From: Carya illinoinensis
Lineage: Eukaryota > Streptophyta > Magnoliopsida > Fagales > Juglandaceae
Direction: 5' to 3'
DNA: 64,000 nucleotides
Assembly (NCBI RefSeq): GCF_018687715.1
Contig: NC_056762.1
Location: 34,150,864-34,214,863 of the forward strand
Position 1 is the first letter of the stretch. Every line of letters starts with the position of its first letter. Made by a program: the position numbers and the translations under genes. This document shows, in pieces, positions 39,091 to 50,099 of the stretch. The notes under the pieces are model-generated. The model made no database searches, had not been told where the DNA came from, and saw nothing but the letters and a program-made list of their open reading frames with translations.

Positions 39091-39136
39091 CTGAACTTGG
39101 CTGGTGTGATCTCCGTCCTCACATGCAGTTCCATAT
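39091..39136 (-). pseudogene. Exon-like fragment with possible start codon
   Basis: The minus strand reads MELHVRTEITPAKF then AG before a consensus donor GTGAGG. An in-frame stop lies 5' of the Met. The partial Arg codon would be completed by the exon-like block at 37022-36962. Both could belong to one split gene remnant whose intron received the LINE, but no family is recognised. Confidence 0.3.
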
Positions 39137-40329
39137 GAACAATGAGAAGAGGTTAAGAAACTTCAAGCTGTAAGGTTTTTCTTTAAGTTTTGTACTTTCA
39201 ATATATCATTTTTTCATGTGTGAAATGATTTTGTAACTGTATGTTGATAGTCTTTCTTTCGATGGTTTTTGTTCCTCTATTGAAAGATAGTGGTTTTCCG
39301 GTAACTTGGATTGGATATTCTATAGCAACTGTACTCCTTTGATTGGATAATCTGCATTTGGCTAGTTGATATTGCCTTTTCGCAAGAAAAGTAAAATCTC
39401 AGCAATGCCTTTTGATTCTTGGGGGTTAAGTATTACTTGGATGTGTTGTAGTTTTCAAACATTTGATTTCATTTTTTTTTTTTTTTTTTTTTTTTTTGTC
39501 TGCAGCTATCAAAGCCTTATAACCGTGTAACTAAAGTGTAGCAGTCAACAATAGCAGATAGGAGTGGACGGGCAGGGGCCAGTTGGATGTAGGAAGGGCA
39601 TGGCAATGAATGGACTATAGCCATTGGATGTTGTAACTCAAATGTAGCAGTCAACAATAGCTGTGTGGACTCAAGTGTAGCAGTCATTAAATACAAGTGT
39701 AACTCTTTTAAATTAATTGTAACTCAAGTGTAACTCTTTTAAATTCACACTTGTAATTGCACACTTCTTAAATTTATTGGTCCTGCATTATTTTGTCTAG
39801 TTTACTAAATTTTAGTAGATTCTCAATATTTAAAGACTTGTGGGTGCACTACAATTTGAGCTTTTGGATTATTATAAGAACTTGGCGGGTCAAAGATTAT
39901 TGGGAGTGAAAGTTGCAAAATTGGGGGCATGTCCAATAGTAATAGACCTGCGCTTATAGGGGCTGGTTTGCGCTCATGGTTTTTTTGGACGAGGGATTTT
40001 TCTAGCCATTTGTACATAAGTCCACAACCCTGATCCTATTTTTACAGGAATTTTGTAAAATGTTAATAGCATACTTTAGATTCAAGACTTCAGCAGCTGG
40101 TCGTCCCATGAGTGGACAATTTAGACTTGCATGAGTTATCTTGTCAAAAAAGAGTAGCACTTAGTTGAATATAGAGCTTGATGGGAGACTCGCTTCGCAT
40201 ACAGAGAAGTAACATAATAGTAAGTAGGATATTGTGGCCAAAACTTTTTAATACAAACAAGAACCCATGCTGAGAAATGAGAATATAATTATACTAACAC
40301 CATACATCTACCCTTCATACATTAACAGC

Positions 40330-42089
40330 CATTTTACTAGGGGTGAGTTCGGTCCGGTCCAGGGTGGGAAACCCTGGACCGGACCGAACTCCCTAAGGGT
40401 CTGGACGGTCCGGTCCCATTCAGTCCGATTGGTCCACGATTGACTTTTTTTTTTTTTTTTTTTAATCCTATGACATTTTGTTTAATACTTATGTAATTAT
40501 ATTGTGATATATTTAATATATATAGTATACTATTATATATATTAGTAATATGTTAATACTATTAGTCTATTAGTATATAGTAAATTAGTAATAGTTATCA
40601 ACTTATTTGTTATAACTAATAATACACTAGTACTAATACTATAACTAATAACTATATGTAATAATAGTAATACTATATGTAATATATTAGTATTACTATA
40701 TTTCTTCAAACACCACACATTTTTTAATACTCTATGTCATTCTATATTAAATAATACTAATACTCTTATTACTAATACTCTATGTAGTTATATTAAATAC
40801 TATATTACTAATACTCTATATAGTTATAGCGATTTAATACTAGCATATTGCATATTAAATTAACTATATTAATACATTACAAATTTATACATATATGATA
40901 TATTATAATTTATACCATAACTCTTATAATATGTTAATATATTAATATATACTAGTACTATATATTATAGTTAATAGTTATACATTAAATAGTATAATAA
41001 TGCATTGATACTAAATAAATATATATAGTTATAGACTTATAATGATTTAGTTATTATGAATTTACGATTAGTTAGTTCATAATAACTAAATCATTATAAG
41101 TCTATAACTATATATATTTATTTAGTATCAATGCATTATTATACTATTTAATGTATAACTATTAACTATAATATATAGTACTAGTATATATTAATATATT
41201 AACTTATTATAAGAGTTATGGTATAAATTAGTATAGTATTACTTATAGTATTAGTATTATAATTTACGATTAGTATAGACTATTGGTATAGTCTATAAGA
41301 ATTTATAGACTATACCAATAGTCTATAACTATTAGTAATATATACAGTTATAGACTTATACTAGTATTAGTAATATTAGTTATGTTAAATCAATCAGTTA
41401 GTATAACTATTTTCTACATTATTAGTATTAATCATATTAGTATTAGTTATAGTCATATAGCCTATATTAGACTTAAGAGTCTTAGACTATATAATAGACT
41501 AGTAGTATTAGTACAACTATATATCTATATATTAATACTAATTATAATGAAAAGTATAACTATATAATAGTATTATTAGTAGACTAATAGTATAGTTATA
41601 TATTAGTATTAGTTATATTGTTATAGTAATTTAGTATCTTATAATTTCTATATTATAATTTATACGATAACTCTTATAATATGTTAATACATTAATATAT
41701 AGTAGTACTATATATTATAGTTATACAGTTATACTTATAGTGATTTGGCTATATATTAGTATTACTTATAGTAATTAATATAACTATATAGTCTATATTA
41801 GTATAAGTATAACTATAGTATATTATAATATTAGATTATTAGTATTAGTATAGATATTAGTATTAGTATATAATTATAAATATTAGTATTAGTAAAAAAT
41901 TATATAATTAATTTATAAAATTATTTATATAAATTATATATTTTTTTTAATTTTTTTTCATTCGGTCCGGTCCGGTCCGAGGTTGGTCCTCCTAAAATTG
42001 GATCGAACCGAATTTAGTCTGGTCCAAAAATGGCCGATCCAATCGGTTTGGCCAGTCCGGACCGGCCGATTCTCACCCCTACATTTTAC
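40330..42089. mobile_element. Foldback hAT-like element with large internal hairpin
   Basis: An exact 8-base duplication CATTTTAC (40330-40337 and 42082-42089) flanks a 1744-base element with inverted ends TAGGGGTGAG / CTCACCCCTA. GC-rich CGGTCCGGTCC repeats at both ends contrast with an extremely AT-rich interior that encodes nothing. Eight-base duplications indicate hAT-type transposition. Subterminal hairpin at 40350-40393 reads AGTTCGGTCCGGTCCAGGG and its perfect complement. The interior is full of TATTAGTA-type short repeats and palindromes. Confidence 0.82.
40907..41229. repeat. Near-perfect 154-base inverted repeat
   Basis: Arms 40907-41060 and 41076-41229 are complementary along their whole length, with one mismatch seen by eye, around a 15-base loop (TTTACGATTAGTTAG). 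A smaller perfect hairpin lies at about 41279-41325 (GACTATTGGTATAGTCTATA and its complement). Transcription would give a long double-stranded RNA. Confidence 0.88.
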
Positions 42090-42249
42090 ATTAGCACCTT
42101 CCATCTATAGTCTATAGAGTCGTGGACTAACTATTGACATATGCTCTATATTGTTGATCCAAACCAAATTCCAGTACAGATACAATAATATATGTGCATA
42201 TCTATTTACAATGATTGGCTTTCGAAATTCACTATCAAGCTTGCAAAGA

Positions 42250-42250
<1 letters not shown>

Positions 42251-42301
<51 letters not shown>
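42251..42301. repeat. (TC)n microsatellite
   Basis: About 25 uninterrupted TC units. It lies directly beside the exon-like fragment at 42305-42425. Confidence 0.95.
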
Positions 42302-42304
<3 letters not shown>

Positions 42305-42307
<3 letters not shown>

Positions 42308-42425
42308 CTCGTGCAATAATACATCATCCTCCCTCTTCTGAATTGTATATTCCCTTGTGATAATTTTCTCATCTATCAACTTGAAGTATTTTTGCCCATA
42401 TGAAGAATTCACATCTTGCTTCTCC
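42305..42425 (-). pseudogene. Exon-like terminal fragment, unknown gene
   Basis: After a consensus acceptor (GTATGCAG), the minus strand reads EKQDVNSSYGQKYFKL, IDEKIITREYTIQKRED and DVLLHE before a TAA. The composition looks protein-like, but no upstream exon could be joined with confidence and no family is recognised. Confidence 0.3.
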
Positions 42426-43242
42426 CTGCATACAACTCAAGAATTTAAAACTAGTCTGTACCAATTATAAACCAAGTATGTACTAATTATGTAATTATGA
42501 AAGCAAGCAAAATGACCAATTATATAAGTTTTAGTCCAAGGACAATTTAAAAAAAAAAAAAAAAAAAAACCAATCTTATAAACTAGTTGCATTTCTTCAT
42601 TCTTTTTATAAACTTATCAGAATATAAAAACCTTATAAACCAATTAATTATGACCAACACAATCGAATATATTGTTTTCCCTACCCATAGGAAAGGTCAA
42701 ACTGTATGATAAAAAACCACATGTTGATAAAATGGAATAATGAATAAACCATCTCAGTAAGATTTAAATGGTGGCTATTATAGCATTGAATTTCATGAAG
42801 AACCAACTCAATGAGATTTAATGCTAACTGAAGTACTTGATCATTAAACACAGATACATGCAAACACAGCTGAATACAACAATCTTAACAACTACAATTG
42901 CAAAAGAAAAAAAAAAATGAATGAATTGGTGGTTCTTGCAAGTATAAAGCGTAAAGCATTTCATCATGGAATCAATGTGAATGATTGGTGCTGTCCGCTA
43001 GTGCTCACCAGTGGGCAACACCATTATACATATATAGCCACATTCCATTGGAATAAAATTCATATTCTAAAAAATAGATTATACAAATTTTCTAAGATTT
43101 TTGTATGCCTTGGAATATATAGACGCCAAAGGGAAAGAAACAACACATAATCTACTCCCTATATAACTTATGGCTGATGTTACGGTAGAGAGCTTGAAAG
43201 AAAGATTACCACGGTTGCAATTGCACCCATAATTCCTGTATT

Positions 43243-43244
<2 letters not shown>

Positions 43245-43289
<45 letters not shown>
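43245..43289. repeat. Poly-T run of 45 bases
   Basis: An uninterrupted T tract. Read on the minus strand it is a 45-base poly-A, which would suit the tail of a retroposed sequence, but no target duplication or body was identified. Confidence 0.9.
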
Positions 43290-43291
<2 letters not shown>

Positions 43292-43904
43292 AACTTCATA
43301 ATTACTTTCCTAATGATTCAGTGTCGATTTTACTTAATTCTCAGGTATTATGAAGTCAGTACTCACTTTGGGATAGGTATTGAGTTAAAATACTCAGAGT
43401 CTTAGATTTGTCATACTTTCTAAAGTATTTTGTTTCTTTTTTAATTCTAACCAATTAAGATTTTTTCATCTGTTTCTTTTCTTTAAGATAAAGTAATTTC
43501 TGATCAATTTAAAATAATTTCTTATCAATTTCATATAATTTTATTATCAATCTCACGTAGACTGAAAATTTTGGACACACGCAATATCCTTTTAGCTTAG
43601 TAATTCCATCAAACAATTGATGGGCACAAAAAATATATTAAAAAGTTCATGCAAACATTAACACAAAGCAACTTCCATACAAAAAATTACACTCAACACT
43701 AGTTAACAATCATGCCTAACCAACCAAGATCAGTGTAAATATATATACCAGAAATACTAGCTTACATTGTCATTTTCAGTGTCTTGGATGGAACCATAAA
43801 GTTGGATTTCGCTGGAAGCTTACCGTGATGTGGCTGCAGATCAAGAATTAGGTGAGGTGTCTCTTTGACGTTATCCTGGATTTTGGTGTACAAACGCAAG
43901 AGAG

Positions 43905-44140
43905 AGGATCACGGGACGCCGAGAGAGAAGATGAAATCGAGACGGGAAAGAGGAAGATAGAGGAGCTCGGGAGGGAAGTTAGAAAATTTCATAGGAGAGG
44001 GAAAAGAGAGACGACGCACGGGAGATCGATTTTTATCACGAGAACAACGATAGAGAGGATGAAATCGAGGCGGGAGAGAGGAAGAGAGACCAGAGCTCGG
44101 GAGGGAACTTAGAATTTTTCACAGGGAAGGGAAGAGAGAG
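43905..44140. repeat. Imperfect tandem duplication, purine-rich
   Basis: Two units of about 110 bases (about 43911-44019 and 44050-44140) share GATGAAATCGAG, GGGAAAGAGG/GGGAGAGAGG, GAGCTCGGGAGGGAA and TTAGAAAATTTCA/TTAGAATTTTTCA in the same order. The Arg/Glu-rich 86-codon ORF across it is a by-product of GA-rich sequence. Confidence 0.7.
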
Positions 44141-44354
44141 ACAAATTTCGCCCATTTTAAATTGAATAAGGATAGCCTTACCACTACAAGCGGTAAAATA
44201 GTGGTAAAAGAGTGGTAAGTGTATCATTACCCTTTTAAATTTATCAGAATTTTGCTAAAGTCGTGAATTAATTTTCGTATTAATCTAAATTCGACACATA
44301 AGGTACCTTGTGCAGTGTAAGAGAAAGAAACCGGCAGCTAAATAGATTTTCTAT

Positions 44355-45635
44355 ATTAAAATTTGAAGATATTGAATTCCGATAAATAATAGTAAAATAG
44401 GCACAATAAGCAAATAATAGTATTTTCTCTCTTCAAAACAAAAGATCAAAATCTTTCCATATGTCTCAAGAAAGAATTCTTAGAGTTTTTGTCTAAATTT
44501 TAAGATATAAGAATTAAGTAATGTTAGATATATTTTTAAGGTGTGCAAGTGTTGGATTTTTTTTAAGGAGCCTAATTTTATTTTATGATGGTCCGATTTG
44601 ATGACTCAATCCGATAAGAATTTATTATAATTTTTAAATAGATTTTTAATAAATTCTCCCCTCTAAAAAAAAAATCAACCGTTACAATTAGCATCAACCA
44701 TCTTTGCGATACAGATAGACACGAAGAAGAATGCATGCAATGATAATGCATAAAAGTTTGGCCCTTGGAAAAAAAAAATAACTTTTTGATCAAGTTTATC
44801 TATTGAACCAGTCCGACTCCTAATTAAGGTTTTTGCACTAATTATCATAATTAGGGTTTTGCCATATATATTGTATTTTTCATACCGCTGCACTATGCAT
44901 TCGACATTCAAGAAAAGAAAATCCTTTACAACTCTTCGGACATATACACATTATCAAACCATGTAAATCTTGTGTCCATGCGTAATTTCTATCAAAACAA
45001 TAATATTTACAGTCCTAGTGTGTGAAACCCTAACACAATCCCTTTAAAGAAAATGGGTAAATTTAAAATCTACATGAAAAAAATCATTTTTTTAATGATA
45101 AACCTATCTTTTTTTTCAAAGGAAGTACGCATGGCATACACATCCTAAAACTGTATTTAGGAGAACAAGATACCCAAGTGAATCTTTTGTTTACAAGCAA
45201 ATTAATTAATTATTTTCATTTTGAACTTGTAAAAGAAAAATATTGAATTATGTTAAATATATTTTTGGGTGTGCAAACCTTACGTACTCATTTTGGAAAA
45301 AAATGGAATCAATTATTAAAAAATAATATTTCTTGTGAATCCTAGATTTGTTATTATTTTTTAATATAAATATGCAAGATTTGCATTTCGTAGAATTGCA
45401 AATATCATTTTTCATTATAATAGGATGCCGTCTCATCAAGATTGATAATACCCAAACGTAGCTATGAAATGTTGATATCTTTGGACTTCCAAAAATTGTC
45501 TAAATTAGTTTCTACATTATTATCTTTTATAAATAAATTTTGTTCCAGTAGATGGTTCAAGTGTTACTACTAAAACCTTACTTATTATGAAGCCATTCCA
45601 TTGGATGGTTTAGGCATTGTAAAAGTATAATTTAA
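44355..45635. repeat. Flanking duplicated block, copy 1
   Basis: This non-coding block matches 55195-56170 segment by segment: TCAAAATCTTTCC..., GATTTGATGACTCAATCCGATAAG, AATATAAATATGCAAGATTTG, AGCTATGAAATGTTGATATC, and TTATGAAGCCATTCCATTGG. It lies on the 3' side of the broken trehalase copy and, by position, on the 5' side of the intact one. Confidence 0.85.
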
Positions 45636-47468
45636 GGATAATACATTTAAATGAAAAATGCCATTTTTCTAAACCCAAACTTGTCTTGGTCACTAATTTT
45701 AAGTTCTTAGGAGCATAGACTTGTGGCATTAAATGTTGAGTTGTGATTAATTCTAATGTCAAATCATTAATGGAGTCCGTATGAAACCATGCTTGTGGCT
45801 CCGGTAGATAATATATGTGCTAACATGCGAGATCTTGGTTTAGTTAACCAGAAATGAGTTTTTCCAAATAAAAATTCTTTAAGCAACCACTTTCAATTTC
45901 AAGATTATGAAACAAAATCACTGGTATTTGTAGCTTTAAAGGCTTTTATCTGCTGGCTAGCTTGCCATATGGATGATTAGCAATGTATCTTCCGGTCTTG
46001 AGGCCATCCAAACTCCTCCAGAAAAGCCAAAACGACTCCATTTGACCAGCCAAACCCAGTCTATATTGCAACATACCCAACAAGAATTTAGATCAGGAGG
46101 AGAAAAGAAAAAACACACTTTTTGAGCATTTCTTATGTAAGAGAAATATTCAAGATAGCAAACAATCCACATCAATGAAAACACATTCTTCCAAGAAAAA
46201 GTTTTTAAGGCATAGTACCTGGGGTGCATATTCACCACCACCTCCAAATTCTCCACACTTTTCCACATCATATTTTTCATGCATTGTGCCCGTTTTCTTG
46301 TAGGCAACATAGTTGGTTCTGAGCCACCTCACAGCAATGTCTTCAGCCACTGACCTTGCTTCTTTTGATCCAGATCTTGCCAGACCTTCAGCTATCATGT
46401 GTTGAAGCGGGGCCCAACCATTTGGAAAGTCCCTGTAATGCAAATCTTCTAAGACCGTAGGCAAATTAAACAAAGAAGAACACGAACATGCAAATGCTTC
46501 CTCCCCTTCATAGAATCCCGGCCCCTCCCTACTTCTTCCTTTTATAATGTATCTAAATTTCTTCCAGCATAAGATCCAATCACGTGGAATTTAAAGCTGG
46601 TTACTAACCATTGTTGTCCTGAATTGGCCAAAGAAGTTGCTATGCCCGCAGGAAAAAGCAGGCCAGAACTTTGGAAGCTTTTCATGACTTTCTTCACCAG
46701 GGCAGTATCTTCAAATATATATTACACAAGAAAAGCAAGTATTATCAATGTGCAGCACGACCTAGTGCTGTAGTACATGTTGCAAAAGTAATCTGCAATT
46801 GATAGTCCCCAATGTAGTTATATCCAAGAAATACACTATTAGGAACAGTCCGTAATAGTTTTCATTAGTGTGTTCAATTATCCTATCATGTTGCCTTATC
46901 TATATTAACTCCAAAAAGATGATTCGGCTGAGCAAATCAACCAAGTCCTCAACCCAAGCCTATTAGCTGTGCTTGTACAGCCAGTTGCATTCTTTGGTCC
47001 CTTTGTGAGCCTAGCCCTGGTTTTCCCGTGGACATTAAAAGACAAACCTGAATAAAATGATTCAATCCATTAAGGAATGAAATTTGAAGCGTATACATTC
47101 TGATTCTGGTTACAAGCTTCCCAATTTTGAGGTTCCTAAAAGTATCAAAATGAAGAATCAGGAGAACTGTTTAAGAACAAGTAACTGTCAGACACTACAA
47201 ACACCCCCAAGTTTTGCACTTCGCATTTAATCCTGTTCCACAAAATTTTGATCAGGACTACCTGGCATGTGCTATCATTAAGCCAATAATCAAGCCATTG
47301 CCCCATCTCTGAATTCCAGAAAATAGATTTGAATGCCTTCATTCTGGCTTGAGAACCTTTCAAGAAGTGCTCTGCAGTACTCTCATCTCCAGTAACTTTT
47401 GCCAAGAAGGCAATGTCTAGTTCGATTTGAATCAACAAGTACCATAGATAGTCATGTTAACTGGTAAA

Positions 47469-47520
47469 GAAATCCCAAGGATTCTTTTTTTTTTGATAAG
47501 TGAGAAATCCCAAGGATTCT
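47469..47520 (-). mobile_element. 18-base LINE-tail insertion with 17-base target duplication
   Basis: GAAATCCCAAGGATTCT occurs twice (47469-47485 and 47504-47520) around an 18-base insert that on the minus strand reads TCACTTATC plus nine A. The intact trehalase has a single copy at the matching intron position. The insert looks like the extreme 3' end and poly-A of an L1-type element; the LINE at 38.9 kb also ends TTATC plus poly-A. Confidence 0.8.
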
Positions 47521-49819
47521 ATGTCAAAGTGTTCTGAGTAATACCCTGAGTATGAATGCATTTAAATCAACAGGTAAAACTGATGCCGTAGCCAATGTTG
47601 TCAGATCCGAGTGATTACTGCAACAAGAAAACTAGTTGATTACAGCTTCAATCAATCAATTTCCAAATATCTTAAAAGTCGAATTAGACAAGCCAAGCAT
47701 GTGGTCAGTGGAACATTATAGTTTTGATATTTGAATCTCATGAGACCGGGACAGACCATGTCTTTCAACTGAGTTTAGGTGACCTCGTTTGCAAGCTCAT
47801 TATTTGCAAGTATTTCCCTCACTTTTTCTTCTCTTCATTGATAAATAATTGCTGGCTAGAATTCATGCTTGCAACCATGAATGAGAACCCACTCGTGAAC
47901 CCTCTTTTCTTTACCCATTGCTTTCAGAACATCCCAAATAGACTAAACCTTTCCACAAATTAGGATAGTCATTGCTTTCAAAAGCTCCCCTTATTGGATG
48001 GTCATTTTTATTCCCGATAATCGAAGTCTTGTATAGATATTGATTGGAAAGTGGCTTGAACTTTGACCGATAAAACTTGAGCTGAAACTCTAAGGATTTG
48101 CATTGATCTGGAAAAGATTTAAACCAATCAGGATGGCGGATTATTGGACAGGAAAATTCTCAAGGATCTACCTCATCCACCTTGTGCTGAAGTCCCAGCC
48201 AGATTCAGCGGTTGAGGCAACTTCACGGTAAAAATTCTGCTTTTCAGAAATATTTGTGATCTTGGAAGCAGATTGCTTGTCCTGTGAGATAAAAATAGGT
48301 CACAGAACACACCTCTAGTGTTATCCCCAGATTTATATATCCAATATATCTTATGCCAAGGCAAGTAAGCTGAAGAGAAGGACACACAATGGTTGAAGAT
48401 TCAGGCCTGGGTTGGTTCCACATTGCATAGTATCGATTTAAAGTGTGATTGTAAGATTGGGCATCTTGAATGGTCACCTTATGTATTTCTACAATAACAG
48501 AAAAGTAGGGACTTAAAGAACCTTAGGCCAAGAAAATTAAAGCTAAGAAATAAATTTAAACATGATTGTAATCTGAACAATAAAGAAAGGCAACAGTGAG
48601 GCCCCTCTAAGTAACAATACCAGATAGTACCTGAACTCCAAAAGTGATGCTCTTTGACCAGAGAAGGGAGAGATCTTTTAACCAATTGAGATGCTCTAAG
48701 TAGCAAAAGCTAACGATAATAAATACCAAAATATTTAGTAGAAGCTGATAAAAACGTTATATATTCAATGAGGAAAAGAATAAGTATCATCAATGCGGAA
48801 TACAGGCTACAGCACCACCAAAATACAGTGAAGCAACAGTAGCATAAAGTGAAAGAATAATCACCTTCTATTAGTGCAATAAGCCCTAGTCCCATTAAGG
48901 ACATGGCCATATTCTTCTATTAAGTGAATAAGATTAGTCACAATTGCTTTTGCAGTCTCATACATCTTACTTGCCAGCAATCCCCTGCACCACTGACATA
49001 AATCAACCTTAACCCCATTTGGGAATGCTCTATAGAGATAATTTATGACCCAACAAGTTGCAAGTTGGATGGAGATTGAAAAAAACTAGCAAATAAAGAA
49101 GAAAAGATCATGTAGTTTCCAAATTGGACAGAACCAGGTGAAAAAAAGAGTGAGAAAACGACTCTTGCTTCTAAGTTGGTATCAGCATTAGCACTTAAAG
49201 GAGCTTGATTGAGCATGCGATTTGAAGAAAAAAATGCAGAAGCTATCTATAATTACTAAGGTTTATAATCTGAATCACGAGAAGCACTACCTACCTCAGA
49301 TAGCAAAAACTCAAAAGCCAGCCAAAAATCAATTACGTATGGAATGTTGGTTGGAAATTAAAAAAAAAAAGACACAGGAAAAAAAAAACAAAAAACAAAA
49401 AACAAAAATAAAGCTAACCTGATGATCCAGTAAGAATCCCAGTAATAGACCTCTCTAAATCGTGAACCAGGAATCACGACCGGCTTTGGCAGAGGGAGTA
49501 GAGTATGCAACTCCGGCCGCTTCAGGACCTCATCGGAGACTTTCCTACTGAGATTCTTCCACAAAGCATGCACCTCCAGAGCCCAGGTTCTCACCTCCGC
49601 ATTCTCCACCTTTGGCAAGAAACCCTCCGGCTCCGGCACAAAATCAACTGGCTCAACGTACACCATATCATCCCCTGCACCCTCAAGGTACTTTTCCATA
49701 AACACTTTTAGATCCTCGACCGAAATTGACCCATTTTCGGACTTTGGAAGCTTATTAAAAGCAGACTCGGCCGTTGACAAGTCGAACTTCAGTGACATGG
49801 CAACGTAAGGCTTGGGGTC

Positions 49820-50081
49820 TGTTGAAGAAGCTAAAAAGCACAAGACATGTTTGATGAAAAGTTTCTATTGAATTGAATAACAGAGTACGTATGACTAGCC
49901 ACTACCTTTCTTGCCTTTTACATTGCACAGTGCAGAGTATATATAGAAAGTAAATCATAACAGAATTGTGCCACATCATTATTTCTATTTATAGATTAAT
50001 TCTTCTTGAATATCCACATCTATTCTAGAAGCTTGTTGTGAGTGGTATTGCGGTGAGGCAGAGGGTATAATAGTCTCAATA
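49820..50081 (-). repeat. 3' LTR of copia element 2
   Basis: It is the downstream LTR with respect to the minus-strand coding direction. It carries the same AAGACATG, GTATATATAGAAAGT (TATA region, read on the plus strand) and TCTAGAAGCTTG stretches as its partner. Confidence 0.9.
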
Positions 50082-50099
50082 TCCCCCGTGATCCATGCA

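Larger units (their letters stand above)
36123..40329. other. Repeat-rich spacer between the two trehalase units (part 1)
   Basis: Apart from the MITE, the LINE and the two exon-like fragments listed separately, I see no gene. There is a pyrimidine-rich stretch at 36466-36680, a short direct repeat of AAAATAAGTTT-AAATGTAAATA at about 36867-36890 and 36930-36955, a T run at 39472-39497, and repeated GTAGCAGTCAACAATAG motifs at 39540-39690. Confidence 0.5.
42090..44350. other. Repeat-rich spacer between the two trehalase units (part 2)
   Basis: No complete gene is supported. It holds a (TC)n microsatellite, A and T homopolymers (about 42548-42569 and 43245-43289), an exon-like piece at 42305-42425, and an imperfect tandem duplication of about 110 bases at 43905-44140. 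A 9-base inverted pair CTTACCACT/AGTGGTAAG lies at 44176-44220. Confidence 0.5.

Noticed and set aside
39840..40030. Minus-strand ORF at 39823-40017
   Set aside because: No recognisable motif; lies among repetitive non-coding sequence.
42241..42360. 69-codon ORF through the TC repeat
   Set aside because: Ser-Leu run encoded by the microsatellite.
43852..44112. 86-codon Arg/Glu-rich ORF
   Set aside because: Composition follows from GA-rich tandem repeats.
44180..44225. CACTACAAG, like the terminus of a CACTA transposon
   Set aside because: No matching CTTGTAGTG end was found to the right and no 3-base duplication could be assigned.
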